Shown here: in pieces, positions 1 to 9,955 of the stretch
How positions within the stretch are numbered: the first letter of the stretch is position 1
Layout of the letters: the number at the start of each line of letters is the position of its first letter
Assembly (NCBI RefSeq): GCF_900636765.1
Contig: NZ_LR134313.1
Span: forward strand, 806,001-870,000
Source: Neisseria canis
GTDB lineage: Bacteria; Pseudomonadota; Gammaproteobacteria; Burkholderiales; Neisseriaceae
Length of the DNA: 64,000 nt
Direction of reading: 5' to 3'
Notes under the pieces: model-generated
The model's database searches: none
What the model was told of the DNA's origin: nothing
Seen by the model: the letters and a program-made list of their open reading frames with translations, nothing else
Translations under genes and position numbers: made by a program

Positions 1-993
1 TCTTTTTGGCAGGGATTGCTGTTGTGCGGTTTTTTGGCCGGCGTGTCGGTGGCTTTGGCGCCCTTGCTGGGAGAAGCGGTCAGCCCTTTGTTGGTGGCGA
101 TTGTGATCGGTTTGCTGCTCGGCAACAGCATTTATCCGCGCTGGGAGCAGGATTTCCGTGAAGGAACCGGTTTTGCCCAAAAGCAGATTTTGCGCACGGC
201 GATTGTGCTTTACGGTTTCAAACTGACCGCACATGATTTGGCGCAGGTCGGTTGGAGCGCTTTTGCCGTTGATGCGGTTATGCTGGTGTCGACATTTTTG
301 CTTGCGGTGTGGCTGGGCAGGCGGGTGTTCGGCATGGACAGGGATACTTCGGTTTTAATCGGTTCGGGAGCCGCCATCTGCGGCGCTGCGGCGGTGTTGG
401 CAACGGAATCGGTTTTGAAGGCGGAGCCCCACAAAGTGGCCGTGGCGGTGGTGACTGTTGTGGTGTTCGGCTCGCTTTCCATGCTGCTTTATCCATTGGT
501 GTATTCACTGAGCATACTGCCTTTCGACGCCGCCCAGTTCGGAATTTACACCGGTTCGACCGTGCATGAAGTGGCGCAGGTCGTGGCGGTGGGCGGCTCA
601 ATCAGCCCGCAAACAGCCGATATGGCGGTGATTGCCAAAATGGTCAGGGTGATGCTGCTGGCGCCGTTTTTGCTGGCTTTGTCTTATGCGTTGGCAAAAG
701 GCGGCAGGCAGGGCGGTGTGCGGGGCAATATCACCGTTCCGTGGTTTGCCGTGGGCTTTATTGCCGTGGCAGCGTTGAACTCTTTACTGCCGGCGGATTT
801 TTCGCCGTGGATACGCCGTATCGTTTATCTGGATGATATTTTGCTGGCAGCCGCTATGGCCGCTTTAGGTTTGACTACCCGTGTGAATACGGTCAGGCAG
901 GTCGGTATGCAGCCGTTTAAGCTCGGCTTTTTGCTCTTTGTGTGGTTGGTTGCGGGCGGAGCGGCGGTTAACTGGCTGCTGTTACAGCCGTGA
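1..993 (+). CDS. YeiH/UPF0324 family membrane protein (putative sulfate exporter), 5'-partial
   Basis: A multi-spanning inner-membrane protein of the YeiH family, usually annotated as a putative sulfate exporter; the substrate is not established. The frame is open from base 1 with no stop, and the first usable internal start is a TTG at 16, so the true start is probably outside the window. About 330 residues are visible, close to the family length of about 340. Hydrophobic helices alternate with short loops, and the conserved glycine-rich GSGAAICGAAAVLA stretch and the GSTVHEVAQVVA stretch of the family are present. It ends 53 bases before ruvC on the same strand. Family assignment is firm; transport function is inferred from the family name only. 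Confidence 0.85.
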   Translation, partial: SFWQGLLLCGFLAGVSVALAPLLGEAVSPLLVAIVIGLLLGNSIYPRWEQDFREGTGFAQKQILRTAIVLYGFKLTAHDLAQVGWSAFAVDAVMLVSTFLLAVWLGRRVFGMDRDTSVLIGSGAAICGAAAVLATESVLKAEPHKVAVAVVTVVVFGSLSMLLYPLVYSLSILPFDAAQFGIYTGSTVHEVAQVVAVGGSISPQTADMAVIAKMVRVMLLAPFLLALSYALAKGGRQGGVRGNITVPWFAVGFIAVAALNSLLPADFSPWIRRIVYLDDILLAAAMAALGLTTRVNTVRQVGMQPFKLGFLLFVWLVAGGAAVNWLLLQP

Positions 994-1046
994 AACCGAA
1001 TTTTTCCACTATGTCTTTAACTGCCTATATTTAAATATTGTTCATC

Positions 1047-1586
1047 ATGACCCAACCCGTCCGCATTCTCGGCCTTGACCCCGGCAGCCGCACCACAGGT
1101 TTCGGTATTGTCGACGTTATCGGCCGCGAACACATTTATGTGGCTTCCGGCTGCATCAAAACCATCCCGAACGACGAGTTGGCCGGGCGCATCGGCGTGA
1201 TTGTGGAACATCTCAACGAAATCATCGAAGTGTACCGCCCCAATCAGGCGGCGGTGGAACAGGTATTTGTAAACGTGAACCCTGCGGCCACCCTGATGCT
1301 CGGCCAAGCCAGGGGAGCCGCCGTAGCCGCTTTGGTCATGCGCGGGCTGCCCGTGTATGAATACACCGCGCTGCAAGTGAAGCAGGCGGTGGTGGGCAAG
1401 GGCAAGGCGGCCAAAGAGCAGGTGCAGCATATGGTTGTGCAGATGCTGGGGCTTTCGGGCACACCGCAGTCTGACGCTGCCGACGGCTTGGCCGTGGCGC
1501 TCACCCATGCGCTGCGCAACCACAGCCTGGCAGGCAGAATCGGACTGCGCGACATCCAAATCAAAGGCGGCCGCTTCCAGCCGTGA
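1047..1586 (+). CDS. ruvC: Crossover junction endodeoxyribonuclease RuvC
   Basis: Holliday-junction resolvase that acts with RuvAB in recombinational repair. The ATG at 1047 gives 179 residues starting [13 protein letters not shown]; an in-frame TTG three codons earlier (1038) is less likely. The four acidic residues of the RNase H-like active site are visible: Asp in LGLDPGSR near residue 11, Glu in AAVEQVFVN, and two Asp in [12 protein letters not shown] near the C-terminus. Length matches the family (about 175). An incomplete DUS (GCCTGTCTGAA) follows just after the stop, near 1592. ruvA and ruvB are not in this window, as is common in Neisseria, where the ruv genes are dispersed. Confidence 0.95.
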   Translation: MTQPVRILGLDPGSRTTGFGIVDVIGREHIYVASGCIKTIPNDELAGRIGVIVEHLNEIIEVYRPNQAAVEQVFVNVNPAATLMLGQARGAAVAALVMRGLPVYEYTALQVKQAVVGKGKAAKEQVQHMVVQMLGLSGTPQSDAADGLAVALTHALRNHSLAGRIGLRDIQIKGGRFQP

Positions 1587-1762
1587 AACAGGCCTGTCTG
1601 AAATGCGGTAAACCCAAACAGAACAAAAGTTTCCCGCAATATTTCATCTATATCAAAAAAAGCCGAAGTGCTGACTACAAAGTGCTACATGCCACTATGT
1701 CCACTTAACCCGAATGGCGTATAATGATGATAAAAATTGTTAAAGAAAGAAAAAGGAAAAGT

Positions 1763-2692
1763 ATGAAAAACCATCAATTGGAACCATTCCAAAAAGTAGA
1801 ATTAGGCGAAGAAAAAGACCGTTTGCAGATTTTCGAGCAGGCCGTGCTGCAACATCAGGGCAGCAAATCGGGTGAGGATTCCAGCAGCGCGCCGCTTCCG
1901 GAAAGCTATCCTTACCGTACACGCATGAGCCGCCGCGTGTATGAAAAAGAGAAAAAACTGCTGCAAATCGAGCTTTTGAAAGTGCAAAGCTGGGTTAAAG
2001 AGAGCGGTCAAAAAATCGTGGGGCTGTTTGAAGGCCGCGATGCAGCCGGTAAAGGGGGCACCATCAAGCGCTATATGGAGCACCTCAATCCCCGCGGCGC
2101 GCGCGTTGTGGCTTTGGAAAAACCTTCCGAAAGAGAGCGCGGCCAATGGTATTTCCAACGCTATATCCAAAACTTGCCGACTGCCGGCGAAATCGTATTT
2201 TTCGACCGTTCTTGGTACAACCGCGCAGGCGTTGAACGTGTGATGGGCTTTTGCGAGCCGCACGAATATCTGCTCTTTATGCGCCAAACGCCCGAATTCG
2301 AGCGCATGCTGGTCGCCAGCGGCATTCATCTGTTTAAATTCTGGTTTTCGGTAAGCCGCGAAGAGCAGCTGCGACGCTTCATTTCCCGCCGCGACGATCC
2401 TTTAAAACATTGGAAACTCTCGCCCGTCGATATCCAATCGCTCGACCGCTGGGACGAATATACCGATGCGAAAAACGCCATGTTCTTCCACACCCACACA
2501 GGCGACGCACCGTGGACGATTATCAAATCCGACGATAAAAAACGCGCCCGTTTAAACTGCATCCGCTATTTCCTGCATAAGCTCGACTATCCGGGCAAAG
2601 ACGAAAAAGCCATCGGCAAAGTCGACCCGCTGATTGTCAACGTGCCGACCACGCAGTTTAAAGACAATAATTTCGATATTATTGCCGACTAA
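1763..2692 (+). CDS. ppk2: Polyphosphate kinase 2 (PPK2) family protein
   Basis: Nucleotide phosphotransferase of the PPK2 family, which uses inorganic polyphosphate to phosphorylate nucleoside (di)phosphates. The ATG at 1763 follows a GGAAAAGT purine stretch and gives 309 residues; an in-frame upstream ATG at 1724 would add a lysine-rich tail and has no good ribosome site. Visible motifs are a Walker A loop (EGRDAAGKGGT, around residue 90), a Walker B segment (VFFDRSWYNR) and the arginine-rich lid (REEQLRRFISRRDDP). The single-domain layout fits class I PPK2. It is monocistronic, with an inverted DUS pair right after the stop. Preferred nucleotide (ADP or GDP) cannot be read from the sequence. 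Confidence 0.9.
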   Translation: MKNHQLEPFQKVELGEEKDRLQIFEQAVLQHQGSKSGEDSSSAPLPESYPYRTRMSRRVYEKEKKLLQIELLKVQSWVKESGQKIVGLFEGRDAAGKGGTIKRYMEHLNPRGARVVALEKPSERERGQWYFQRYIQNLPTAGEIVFFDRSWYNRAGVERVMGFCEPHEYLLFMRQTPEFERMLVASGIHLFKFWFSVSREEQLRRFISRRDDPLKHWKLSPVDIQSLDRWDEYTDAKNAMFFHTHTGDAPWTIIKSDDKKRARLNCIRYFLHKLDYPGKDEKAIGKVDPLIVNVPTTQFKDNNFDIIAD

Positions 2693-2707
2693 GCGGTTTG
2701 CAATTTG

Positions 2708-2740
2708 ATGCCTGTCTGAAAAGCCTTTTCAGACAGGCAT
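2708..2740 (+). terminator. Inverted DUS pair, likely terminator of ppk2
   Basis: ATGCCTGTCTGAAAA and its reverse complement form a hairpin with a very short loop 15 bases after the ppk2 stop, followed by ATTCATTTT. Paired DUS are known to double as intrinsic terminators in Neisseria. Confidence 0.75.
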
Positions 2741-2788
2741 TATTCATTTTGCTAAAATACCGTTTCTTTTTCCCGATAGGCCGTTTCC

Positions 2789-5377
2789 ATGAGCAAACCC
2801 TCCGTTTCCCCCATGATGCAGCAATATCTCGGCATCAAAGAAGCGCATCAAGACAAACTCGTGTTCTACCGCATGGGCGATTTTTACGAGCTTTTTTTCG
2901 ATGATGCGGTGGAAGCGGCCAAGCTGCTCGACATCACGCTCACCACCCGCGGCCAGCTTAACGGCGAACCCATCAAAATGGCCGGGGTGCCTTATCACGC
3001 CGCCGAACAGTATCTCGCCCGTTTGGTGAAGATGGGCAAAAGCGTGGCGATTTGCGAGCAGGTGGGCGAAGTGGGCGTCGGCAAAGGGCCGGTGGAGCGC
3101 AAAGTGGTGCGCATCGTTACTCCGGGCACGCTCACCGACTCCGCACTGTTGGAAGACAAAGAAACCAACCGCATCGTAGCCGTGTGCGTGGGCAAAAAAC
3201 AGATCGGTTTGGCATGGGCATCGCTGCAAAGCGGCGAATTCAAAGCCAAGCTTACCGAAGCGGGCAAACTCACCGACGAACTCGCCCGCCTGCAGGCTGC
3301 CGAAATCTTGCTGCCGGATGCCAAAAACGCGCCCGAAATCAAGCTGCCCAATGCCAATATCACCCGGCTCAACCATTGGCAGTTTGCGGCCGACAGCGGC
3401 TTCGACCTGCTAACCCGCTATTTCGGCAGCCAGGATTTGCTCGGCTTCGGCCTAGACACCGAACAGCACGCCGCCGCTATCGGTGCCGCGGGCGCTTTGC
3501 TCAACTACATTCAGCTTACCCAATCGCAGCTGCCCAAACACCTCGACAGCCTCAGCCTCGAAACTGAACAGCAATATATCGGCATGGACGCCGCCACCCG
3601 CCGCAATCTCGAAATCACCCACACGCTCAGCGGCAAAAAGTCTCCCACCCTGTTTTCCGTGCTCGACCGGTGCGCCACCCATATGGGCAGCCGCCTGCTT
3701 GCCCAATGGCTGCACCATCCGCTGCGCAACCGCCGGCACATCGCCGCGCGCCAGCAGGCCGTGGCCGCTTTGCAAAACGAACAGAGCCGTATCCATGCCT
3801 GTCTGAAAAACATTGCCGACATCGAGCGCATCGCCGCCCGCATCGCCGTCGGTTCCGCCCGCCCGCGCGACCTATCCGGCCTGCGCGACAGCCTGTTTGC
3901 TCTGGCCGACATCCGCCTGCCCGATACCGCCGGCCTGTTGCAAACCCTGCAAAATATCTTTCCCGAAGGCGTGGCCGTGGCAGAGCGGTTGCAGGCTGCG
4001 ATTCTGCCCGAGCCGGCGGTGTGGCTGCGCGACGGCGGCGTGATCAACCAGGGTTTCAACGCCGAGCTTGACGAATTGCGCCACATCCAAACCCACGGCG
4101 ACGAATTCCTGCTCGCCCTCGAAACCCGCGAGCGCGAGCGCACCGGTTTATCCACCCTCAAAGTCGAGTTCAACCGCGTGCACGGCTTTTATATCGAACT
4201 TTCCAAAACCCAGGCCGAACAGGCGCCTGCCGATTACCAGCGCCGCCAAACCCTGAAAAATGTCGAGCGTTTCATCACGCCCGAATTGAAAACTTTTGAA
4301 GACAAAGTGCTGGCCGCGCAAGACAACGCCCTTGCGCTGGAGAAAAAGCTCTATGAGGCTTTATTGGCGGACTTGCAGGCAGAGCTGCCGCTGTTGCAGA
4401 AAACCGCCAAGGCCGCCGCCGCGCTTGATGTGTTGTGCAGTTTCGCCGCCCTGGCCGACGAGCAGAATTACCGCTGCCCCGAGTTTGTCGATTATCCCTG
4501 CATCGAAATCGAAAACGGCCGCCATCCCGTGGTGGAGCAGCAAGTGCCCCGCTTTACCGCCAACCATACCCGTCTCGACAACAAGCATCGTTTGATGCTG
4601 CTTACCGGCCCCAATATGGGCGGTAAGTCCACCTATATGCGCCAAGTGGCACTGATAACCCTGTTGGCCCACACCGGCAGCTTCGTACCGGCAGATGCCG
4701 CCAAAATCGGCCCCGTCGACCAGATTTTCACCCGCATCGGCGCTTCCGACGATTTGGCTTCTAACCGCTCCACCTTTATGGTGGAAATGAGCGAAACCGC
4801 CTATATTCTGCACCACGCCACCGAGCAATCGTTGGTGTTGATGGACGAAGTGGGGCGCGGCACCTCCACGTTCGACGGCCTCGCGCTTGCGCAGGCCATT
4901 GCCGAGCATCTGATTCAGAAAAACAAATCCTTCAGTCTGTTTGCCACCCATTATTTCGAGCTGACCCGCCTGCCCGAGGCCCACGCAAGTGCCGTGAACA
5001 TGCACCTTTCCGCGCTGGAAGAGGGGCTGGATATCGTGTTTCTGCACCACATCGAGCCCGGCCCTGCCAGCAAAAGCTACGGCATCGCCGTGGCCAAACT
5101 GGCCGGACTGCCCGCCCGTGCGCTCAAAGCCGCCCAAAAACATTTGGAAACATTGGAAACCCAGGCTGCAGCCAACCGCCCTCAGATGGACATCTTCAGC
5201 CAATGCCTGCCTGAAAGCGAACCGGCCGTACAGCCGACGGAATACCCTGCCGCACCTGCCGGCCCCGTTCTTGAAGCCTTAAGCGCGCTCAACCCGGACG
5301 AACTGACCCCGCGCGAAGCCTTGGATTGGCTTTACCGTTTGAAAAAGTTAGAGCAGGAATCGGGCAAATCAGCTTAA
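2789..5377 (+). CDS. mutS: DNA mismatch repair protein MutS
   Basis: Mismatch-recognition ATPase of methyl-independent neisserial mismatch repair; works with MutL. 862 residues, normal for MutS. The N-terminal mismatch-binding domain carries the FYE motif ([10 protein letters not shown], around residue 30). The connector, lever and clamp follow, then the ABC-type ATPase with Walker [10 protein letters not shown] (around residue 610), Walker [11 protein letters not shown] and the HYFELT region. The C-terminal tail ([23 protein letters not shown]) is the usual dimer/tetramer helix. An exact host-dialect DUS lies inside the gene at 3796-3807. It is convergent with pyk across an inverted DUS pair. 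Confidence 0.97.
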   Translation: MSKPSVSPMMQQYLGIKEAHQDKLVFYRMGDFYELFFDDAVEAAKLLDITLTTRGQLNGEPIKMAGVPYHAAEQYLARLVKMGKSVAICEQVGEVGVGKGPVERKVVRIVTPGTLTDSALLEDKETNRIVAVCVGKKQIGLAWASLQSGEFKAKLTEAGKLTDELARLQAAEILLPDAKNAPEIKLPNANITRLNHWQFAADSGFDLLTRYFGSQDLLGFGLDTEQHAAAIGAAGALLNYIQLTQSQLPKHLDSLSLETEQQYIGMDAATRRNLEITHTLSGKKSPTLFSVLDRCATHMGSRLLAQWLHHPLRNRRHIAARQQAVAALQNEQSRIHACLKNIADIERIAARIAVGSARPRDLSGLRDSLFALADIRLPDTAGLLQTLQNIFPEGVAVAERLQAAILPEPAVWLRDGGVINQGFNAELDELRHIQTHGDEFLLALETRERERTGLSTLKVEFNRVHGFYIELSKTQAEQAPADYQRRQTLKNVERFITPELKTFEDKVLAAQDNALALEKKLYEALLADLQAELPLLQKTAKAAAALDVLCSFAALADEQNYRCPEFVDYPCIEIENGRHPVVEQQVPRFTANHTRLDNKHRLMLLTGPNMGGKSTYMRQVALITLLAHTGSFVPADAAKIGPVDQIFTRIGASDDLASNRSTFMVEMSETAYILHHATEQSLVLMDEVGRGTSTFDGLALAQAIAEHLIQKNKSFSLFATHYFELTRLPEAHASAVNMHLSALEEGLDIVFLHHIEPGPASKSYGIAVAKLAGLPARALKAAQKHLETLETQAAANRPQMDIFSQCLPESEPAVQPTEYPAAPAGPVLEALSALNPDELTPREALDWLYRLKKLEQESGKSA
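3796..3807 (+). repeat. DUS (TG dialect) inside mutS
   Basis: Exact TGCCTGTCTGAA inside the mutS coding sequence, translated as part of HACLKN. Confidence 0.85.
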
Positions 5378-5444
5378 AAATCAGCCTACCGATGGGCGTG
5401 TTGGTTAACTCTTACGGCAAAGCACAGCAATGTCGTGATAATAA

Positions 5445-5480
5445 GAATGCCTGTCTGAATATGTTTTCAGACAGGCATTC
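5445..5480. terminator. Inverted DUS pair between convergent mutS and pyk
   Basis: GAATGCCTGTCTGAA and its exact reverse complement around a 6-base loop, between the mutS stop (5377) and the pyk stop (5558). Placed to terminate transcription from both sides. Confidence 0.75.
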
Positions 5481-5557
5481 TTTATGGTCGGCCGATGTTG
5501 CTCCCTCGGGGCAAGCCAAAGCATGATAATGCTGTGATAAAAATCGGTTTATCTGTA

Positions 5558-7027
5558 TTAACGCACCGTAATCACTTCCAGCATATTGGTTGAACCGGAC
5601 TGGTGCATCGAAGAGCCGCTGGTCAGGATGTATTGGTCGCCGCTGCACAATACCCCGCGTTTGAGCAGGGCGTGTTCCACTTCGGATACCGCAATTCCGT
5701 GGTCGACGCTGGTGTTGACTTTAAGCGGGCGCACGCCTCGGTACATGGCCATGCGGCGCTGCGCATGGATGCTGGGCGTGAGCGCGTAAATCGGCAGCTG
5801 GATGCCGTGGCGGCTCACTTGGAAAGCCGTGTGGCCGCTTTCGGTTAAGGCCACGATGGCTTTGGCATCCACTTGGCGGGCAACGTGCACGGCACCGCTT
5901 GCAATCGCTTCGTCAACACGGTTTGCCCGTTCTACCGCTTTTTCGTCAATGCCGATGAGGGAATCCTGTTCGCGCTCGGCTGCGGCGCAGATAATCGCCA
6001 TCTGGCGGACGGTTTCAAAAGGGTAGGCGCCGATGGCGGTTTCGGCGGAACACATCACCGCATCGGTGCCGTCGAGCACCGCATTGGCCACATCGCTCAC
6101 TTCCGCGCGGGTCGGCACGGGGTTGGTAATCATGCTTTCCATCATCTGGGTGGCGGTAATGCTGAAACGGCGCATTTCGCGGGCGCGCTTAATCATCCGT
6201 TTTTGCAGCGCAGGCACGGCCGCATTGCCCACCTCCACCGCCAAATCACCGCGGGCAACCATAATGCCGTCGGAAGCTTCGATAATCTCATCCAAATGTT
6301 TGATGGCCTCGACGCGCTCGATTTTCGCCACCAAACCCGGGCGCACGGCATCACTGCCGCTCATTTCCTGCTCCACCAGCGCGCGGGCGGTGTGCATGTC
6401 TTGGCCGGATTTCACAAAGCTTACCGCGATGTAGTCGCAACCGATGGCTACGGCGGTTTTCAGGTCGCGGAAATCTTTTTCGGTTAATGCGCCGGCAGAA
6501 AGGCCGCCGCCCTGTTTGTTGATGCCTTTGTTGCTTTTGAGCGTGTGGCTGTTTTGCACGGTGGTGAGGATTTCGCTGCCGTTTACGCTGTCCACAATCA
6601 AAGTGAGCAGGCCGTCATCCAGCAGAAGTATATCGCCGGGCTGCACATCTTCGGGCAGGTTGCGGTAATCCAGCCCCACCCGCTCGCGGCTGCCTTCGCC
6701 TTCCAATGCGGCATCCAGCAGCAGTTTTTCTCCGGCTTCCAAGTCGATGGCGCCGCCGGCCAATTTGCCGATGCGGATTTTCGGGCCTTGCAAATCGGCC
6801 ATAATCGCCACTTCGTGCCCTGCACGCTTGGCTGCTTCGCGCACGATTTTGGCATTTTCCCGATGGAATTCGGGCGTGCCGTGGCTGAAATTGAAACGCA
6901 CCACATTTACGCCGCCGATGCGGATCATGTCTTCCAGCAATTCCACATGATTGCTGCCCGGCCCCAAAGTGGCCACGATTTTGGTGTTGTGGCGGATGCG
7001 GGTTAAATCACGGTTTTGAGTGTTCAT
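5558..7027 (-). CDS. pyk: Pyruvate kinase
   Basis: Converts phosphoenolpyruvate and ADP to pyruvate and ATP, the last step of glycolysis. The ATG at 7027 (MNTQNRDLTRIRHNTK) is preceded by AAGGAG at good spacing and gives 489 residues; a longer open frame to 7180 crosses the inverted DUS pair and is not used. Recognisable motifs are KIVATLGPGS at the N-terminus, VRFNFSHGT, MVARGDLAVEVG and ITATQMMESM (the substrate/metal-binding signature), followed by the C-terminal allosteric domain. Length and ends fit the bacterial type II (PykA-like) enzyme. Confidence 0.96.
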   Translation of the reverse strand: MNTQNRDLTRIRHNTKIVATLGPGSNHVELLEDMIRIGGVNVVRFNFSHGTPEFHRENAKIVREAAKRAGHEVAIMADLQGPKIRIGKLAGGAIDLEAGEKLLLDAALEGEGSRERVGLDYRNLPEDVQPGDILLLDDGLLTLIVDSVNGSEILTTVQNSHTLKSNKGINKQGGGLSAGALTEKDFRDLKTAVAIGCDYIAVSFVKSGQDMHTARALVEQEMSGSDAVRPGLVAKIERVEAIKHLDEIIEASDGIMVARGDLAVEVGNAAVPALQKRMIKRAREMRRFSITATQMMESMITNPVPTRAEVSDVANAVLDGTDAVMCSAETAIGAYPFETVRQMAIICAAAEREQDSLIGIDEKAVERANRVDEAIASGAVHVARQVDAKAIVALTESGHTAFQVSRHGIQLPIYALTPSIHAQRRMAMYRGVRPLKVNTSVDHGIAVSEVEHALLKRGVLCSGDQYILTSGSSMHQSGSTNMLEVITVR

Positions 7028-7140
7028 CAGCGGCTCCTTTTTGACGGTGTTGCGGGTATTGTAGCGCGGGGAAGCTTTGGCATGTATTAAAATTACAAAC
7101 ATTATGACTTGGCTCAGACCGATTGCACAGCCAAAACAAA

Positions 7141-7177
7141 CCATGCCTGTCTGAAACCGCATTTCAGACAGGCATGG
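7141..7177. terminator. Inverted DUS pair downstream of the carbonic-anhydrase-like gene
   Basis: CCATGCCTGTCTGAAA and its reverse complement separated by 5 bases. On the minus strand it follows the stop at 7195 and precedes the pyk start, so it can end the upstream transcript and insulate pyk. Confidence 0.7.
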
Positions 7178-7194
7178 CAAGTCAGGCTCAAGCT

Positions 7195-7728
7195 TTATTT
7201 GTAATTCGCCGAAACGCGCATATAGTGTTCTGCCGAATAAACCAAGCCTTCCAGCTCTTCATTTGTCAGCTTTCTCACCTGTTTCACGGGCGAACCCACA
7301 TAAAGGTAGCCGCTTTCCAAACGCTTTCTCGGCGGCACCAGGCTGCCTGCGCCAATCATCACATCGTCTTCGATTACCACGTCATCCAAAACAATCGTGC
7401 CCATGCCCACCAAAACGCGGTTGCCGATGGTGCAGCCATGCAGCATCACTTTATGCCCGATGGTTACATCCTCGCCGATAATCAAAGGCGATCCTTCAGG
7501 GTTTTTCGCATTTTTATGCGTAACATGCAGCATGCTCAAATCCTGTACATTGCTGCGCTTGCCGATGCGGATTTTGTTGACGTCGCCACGGATTACCGCA
7601 CACGGCCACACCGACACATCTTCTGCCAAAACCACGTCGCCGATTACCACGCAGGCAGGGTCGATATAGCAGCTCGGGTCAATTAAGGGTTCCGTATCGA
7701 GGTAATTTCGAATATTATGCTTATCCAT
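7195..7728 (-). CDS. Gamma-carbonic anhydrase family protein (left-handed beta-helix)
   Basis: 177 residues made of hexapeptide repeats (for example IGEDVTIGHKVMLHG and IGNRVLVGMGTIVLDD), forming a left-handed beta-helix of the YrdA/PaaY/CaiE-like gamma-carbonic anhydrase group. Three histidines that normally bind the metal are present: one in LHVTHK and two in GHKVMLHG. A C-terminal helix follows (LTNEELEGLVYSAEHYMR). Enzyme activity in this subgroup is often unproven, so the functional call is by family. It is transcribed divergently from argE, with one DUS in the 61-base gap. Confidence 0.88.
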   Translation of the reverse strand: MDKHNIRNYLDTEPLIDPSCYIDPACVVIGDVVLAEDVSVWPCAVIRGDVNKIRIGKRSNVQDLSMLHVTHKNAKNPEGSPLIIGEDVTIGHKVMLHGCTIGNRVLVGMGTIVLDDVVIEDDVMIGAGSLVPPRKRLESGYLYVGSPVKQVRKLTNEELEGLVYSAEHYMRVSANYK

Positions 7729-7734
7729 TATGAA

Positions 7735-7746
7735 TGCCTGTCTGAA
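7735..7746 (+). repeat. Single DUS (TG dialect)
   Basis: Exact TGCCTGTCTGAA in the intergenic region between the divergent 7728 and 7790 starts; overlaps where both promoters must lie. Confidence 0.85.
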
Positions 7747-7789
7747 AAATTGTTTATAATACGACGCATCTTATCAAAGCTTGTTGCAC

Positions 7790-8947
7790 ATGAATACCAT
7801 AGAATGGCTCTGCCGCTTGATTGCCTACGACACAACCAGCCACAATTCCAATTTGGCGCTGATTGACAGCGTAGCCAACCATTTTCTGTCTCACGGCCTA
7901 AATCCGTGGGTTACCAAAAATGAAGATTACAGCAAAGCCAACCTCTTCGTAACCATCCCCGCGGCCGACGGCAGCGAGCAGGGCGGATTGATACTTTCCG
8001 GCCACACCGACGTGGTGCCCGCCGAACACGAAACCTGGCTTTCCCATCCGTTCCGCGCCGAAATCAGAGACGATAAACTCTACGGGCGCGGCGCCGTTGA
8101 TATGAAAGGCTTTATCGCCGCCGTGCTTGCCGCCGTGCCTGCCATGAAAAGCGCACGCCTGAAATACCCGCTGCATATTGCCCTTTCGTATGACGAAGAA
8201 GTAGGCTGCCTCGGCGCCCCCGATATGATTGAAGAAATACAGGCGCGCGGGCTTAATCCCGAATACTGTATCGTCGGCGAACCCACCGGCATGAAAGCCG
8301 TGTTGGCGCATAAAGGCATCCACGTTTTCCGCTGCCGCCTGCACGGCAAACCCGCGCATTCCTCATTGCCCGACCTCGGCGTGAACACCATAGAATACGC
8401 CGCACACCTGATCTGCTTTATCCAAAAACTTGCCGAGCGTTTCAAACATCCGCCTTATCACGACCCGAGTTTTAACGTTCCCCATTCCACCCTGAGCGTG
8501 AACACCATCAGAGGCGGTAATGCCAACAATATCGTGCCTTCGTTCAGCGAATTTCATTTTGATTACCGTAACCTGCCGCAAATGAGCATGCTCGATGTAA
8601 TCGACCCTTTATCCGACTACATCCGGCACGAGCTGGAACCGTTGATGCAGAAAACCGATCCGCACGGTCTGGTTGAAATCGACGAAATGGTGAGCGTGCC
8701 TGCCATGTCTGTTTCCGGCAGCCCCAAAATTACCGGCCTGCTCAACGTATTGCAAACCCCAACCGCCGAAGAAAACGTGTCTTATACTACGGAGGGAGGC
8801 CTCTTTCAGCAAACCGGCATCCACACCATCATCTGCGGCCCCGGCAATATAGAGCAGGCGCACCGGCCAAACGAATTTATCGAGCTGGCGCAGCTGGCGA
8901 AGTGTGATGTGTTTTTGGCAAGGCTGATTAAGGCGTTTTCGAAGTGA
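7790..8947 (+). CDS. argE: Acetylornithine deacetylase
   Basis: Hydrolyses N-acetyl-L-ornithine to ornithine in arginine biosynthesis. The ATG at 7790 (MNTIEWLCRLIAYDTTS) gives 385 residues, the usual ArgE length. It is an M20 metallopeptidase. Metal-ligand and catalytic motifs are seen in order: LSGHTDVVP (His), GRGAVDMKGF (bridging Asp), YDEEVGCLGA (catalytic Glu), VGEPTGM (Glu) and AHRPNEFIE (His) near the C-terminus. A dimerisation domain sits between (about residues 180-290). An inverted DUS pair follows the stop. Confidence 0.93.
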   Translation: MNTIEWLCRLIAYDTTSHNSNLALIDSVANHFLSHGLNPWVTKNEDYSKANLFVTIPAADGSEQGGLILSGHTDVVPAEHETWLSHPFRAEIRDDKLYGRGAVDMKGFIAAVLAAVPAMKSARLKYPLHIALSYDEEVGCLGAPDMIEEIQARGLNPEYCIVGEPTGMKAVLAHKGIHVFRCRLHGKPAHSSLPDLGVNTIEYAAHLICFIQKLAERFKHPPYHDPSFNVPHSTLSVNTIRGGNANNIVPSFSEFHFDYRNLPQMSMLDVIDPLSDYIRHELEPLMQKTDPHGLVEIDEMVSVPAMSVSGSPKITGLLNVLQTPTAEENVSYTTEGGLFQQTGIHTIICGPGNIEQAHRPNEFIELAQLAKCDVFLARLIKAFSK

Positions 8948-8968
8948 AGCAATAAGAGAGTATTAACA

Positions 8969-9000
8969 AATGCCTGTCTGAAAAGTTTCAGACAGGCATT
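8969..9000 (+). terminator. Inverted DUS pair after argE
   Basis: AATGCCTGTCTGAAA and its reverse complement with a minimal loop, 22 bases after the argE stop. Confidence 0.75.
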
Positions 9001-9282
9001 CTCAGTAATATCTATTTTGTTATATCTGTGTTTGGTCTTAATATTAATTAAATTTGTAGAAGTGTAATCAATTAAATTAATTTTTGATACAAGGCAGTAA
9101 TTAATAAGATAATAAATTGGTACGAAAAGAGCAGAAACGTTGTAACAAAAATTAAGCTAATTGTCTATATAAAAATAAGAAAGATTTAGTATGTGTCATA
9201 ATCACACAAACGCTTATATCTATGTCATAAATTGTAACAGGTTAATACTAGACAAAGATTGTCTGAGTTTTTGGTATTATTA
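9001..9282. other. AT-rich intergenic stretch without a recognised gene
   Basis: About 280 bases between convergent argE and the downstream pilin gene. Very AT-rich compared with the housekeeping DNA to the left. No supported coding frame, RNA gene or terminator other than the DUS hairpin at its left edge was seen. Confidence 0.6.
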
Positions 9283-9780
9283 TCAATTAAATGTACAACT
9301 ATTTATTTGTAAGTTTGTTCGGTTAGTATTGGGAGGTAAGGTTATTCGGCATTGCCAAGTTCCATTAATAGGATTTCGTTCTAAACGAACAACTGTTCCC
9401 GTTAATAGGGTACTTACATCCCCACCTAAAGTTGCCTCTAGTCCGGAAAATGAATTTCCATTATTGGTAATTGTAGCTAAACTCACGATATTGGAAGTAG
9501 GATTACTGCCATTTAAACCGATATATTCATAAACCGCACCATTAGCATAGGGTTGCCTATTTTGAGTAGGGTCAACGGTAGGAAATCCACCTTGAGAGAG
9601 AATAGTATCAATACCCGCTTTGGCAGAAGACAATTCATATACAACTCTTGTGAGTTGGGACTTTGCTATATAATTTTGAAATATAGGTATTGAGATTGCC
9701 GATAGTACGCCGATGATGGCTAATACGATCATTAATTCAATTAAACTAAATCCAAGTGAGTCATATTTATTTTTAGCCAT
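9283..9780 (-). CDS. Type IV pilin, second of a tandem pair
   Basis: 165-residue type IV prepilin. The leader MAKNKYDSLG is followed by the PilD cleavage site G/FSLIEL, with Glu5 of the mature protein and a long hydrophobic helix (IVLAIIGVLSAISIPIFQNY). One Cys near WQCR and one near the C-terminus (NSCTFN) can form the C-terminal disulfide (D-region) loop. A strong GGGGAGGG ribosome site precedes the ATG at 9780. It differs greatly from the upstream pilin beyond the first 30 mature residues and is more AT-rich, suggesting separate acquisition rather than recent duplication. A hairpin lies between the two pilin genes, so it may have its own promoter, but none is convincing. Major or minor pilin status cannot be told. 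Confidence 0.85.
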   Translation of the reverse strand: MAKNKYDSLGFSLIELMIVLAIIGVLSAISIPIFQNYIAKSQLTRVVYELSSAKAGIDTILSQGGFPTVDPTQNRQPYANGAVYEYIGLNGSNPTSNIVSLATITNNGNSFSGLEATLGGDVSTLLTGTVVRLERNPINGTWQCRITLPPNTNRTNLQINSCTFN

Positions 9781-9879
9781 AGCCCTCCCCGCTTAAATAA
9801 ATTTAATTTTGAATTTTTTTATTAAAAAGTTATTAAAAAATTTTTCAATAAATTTTGAAAATGTACTTTATTTGAAATA

Positions 9880-9911
9880 AGCGTACTACATCCTAAGCAT
9901 GTAGTACGCTT
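9880..9911. terminator. Hairpin between the two pilin genes
   Basis: AGCGTACTACAT and ATGTAGTACGCT form a perfect 12-bp stem around a 7-base loop, 45 bases beyond the stop of the upstream pilin. The T-rich tail is better on the plus strand than on the minus strand, so termination of the pilin transcript may be partial. Confidence 0.6.
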
Positions 9912-9955
9912 TTGTTTTAACTTAATATAAGGTATAAGTAAAGATAGTTAGAAAA

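Noticed and set aside
4361..5203. 280-codon antisense frame in mutS
   Set aside because: His/Gly/Val-rich shadow of a GC-rich gene, with no start signal or family.
5558..7180. Longer pyruvate kinase start at 7180
   Set aside because: It reads through the inverted DUS and has no ribosome site; the ATG at 7027 has AAGGAG.
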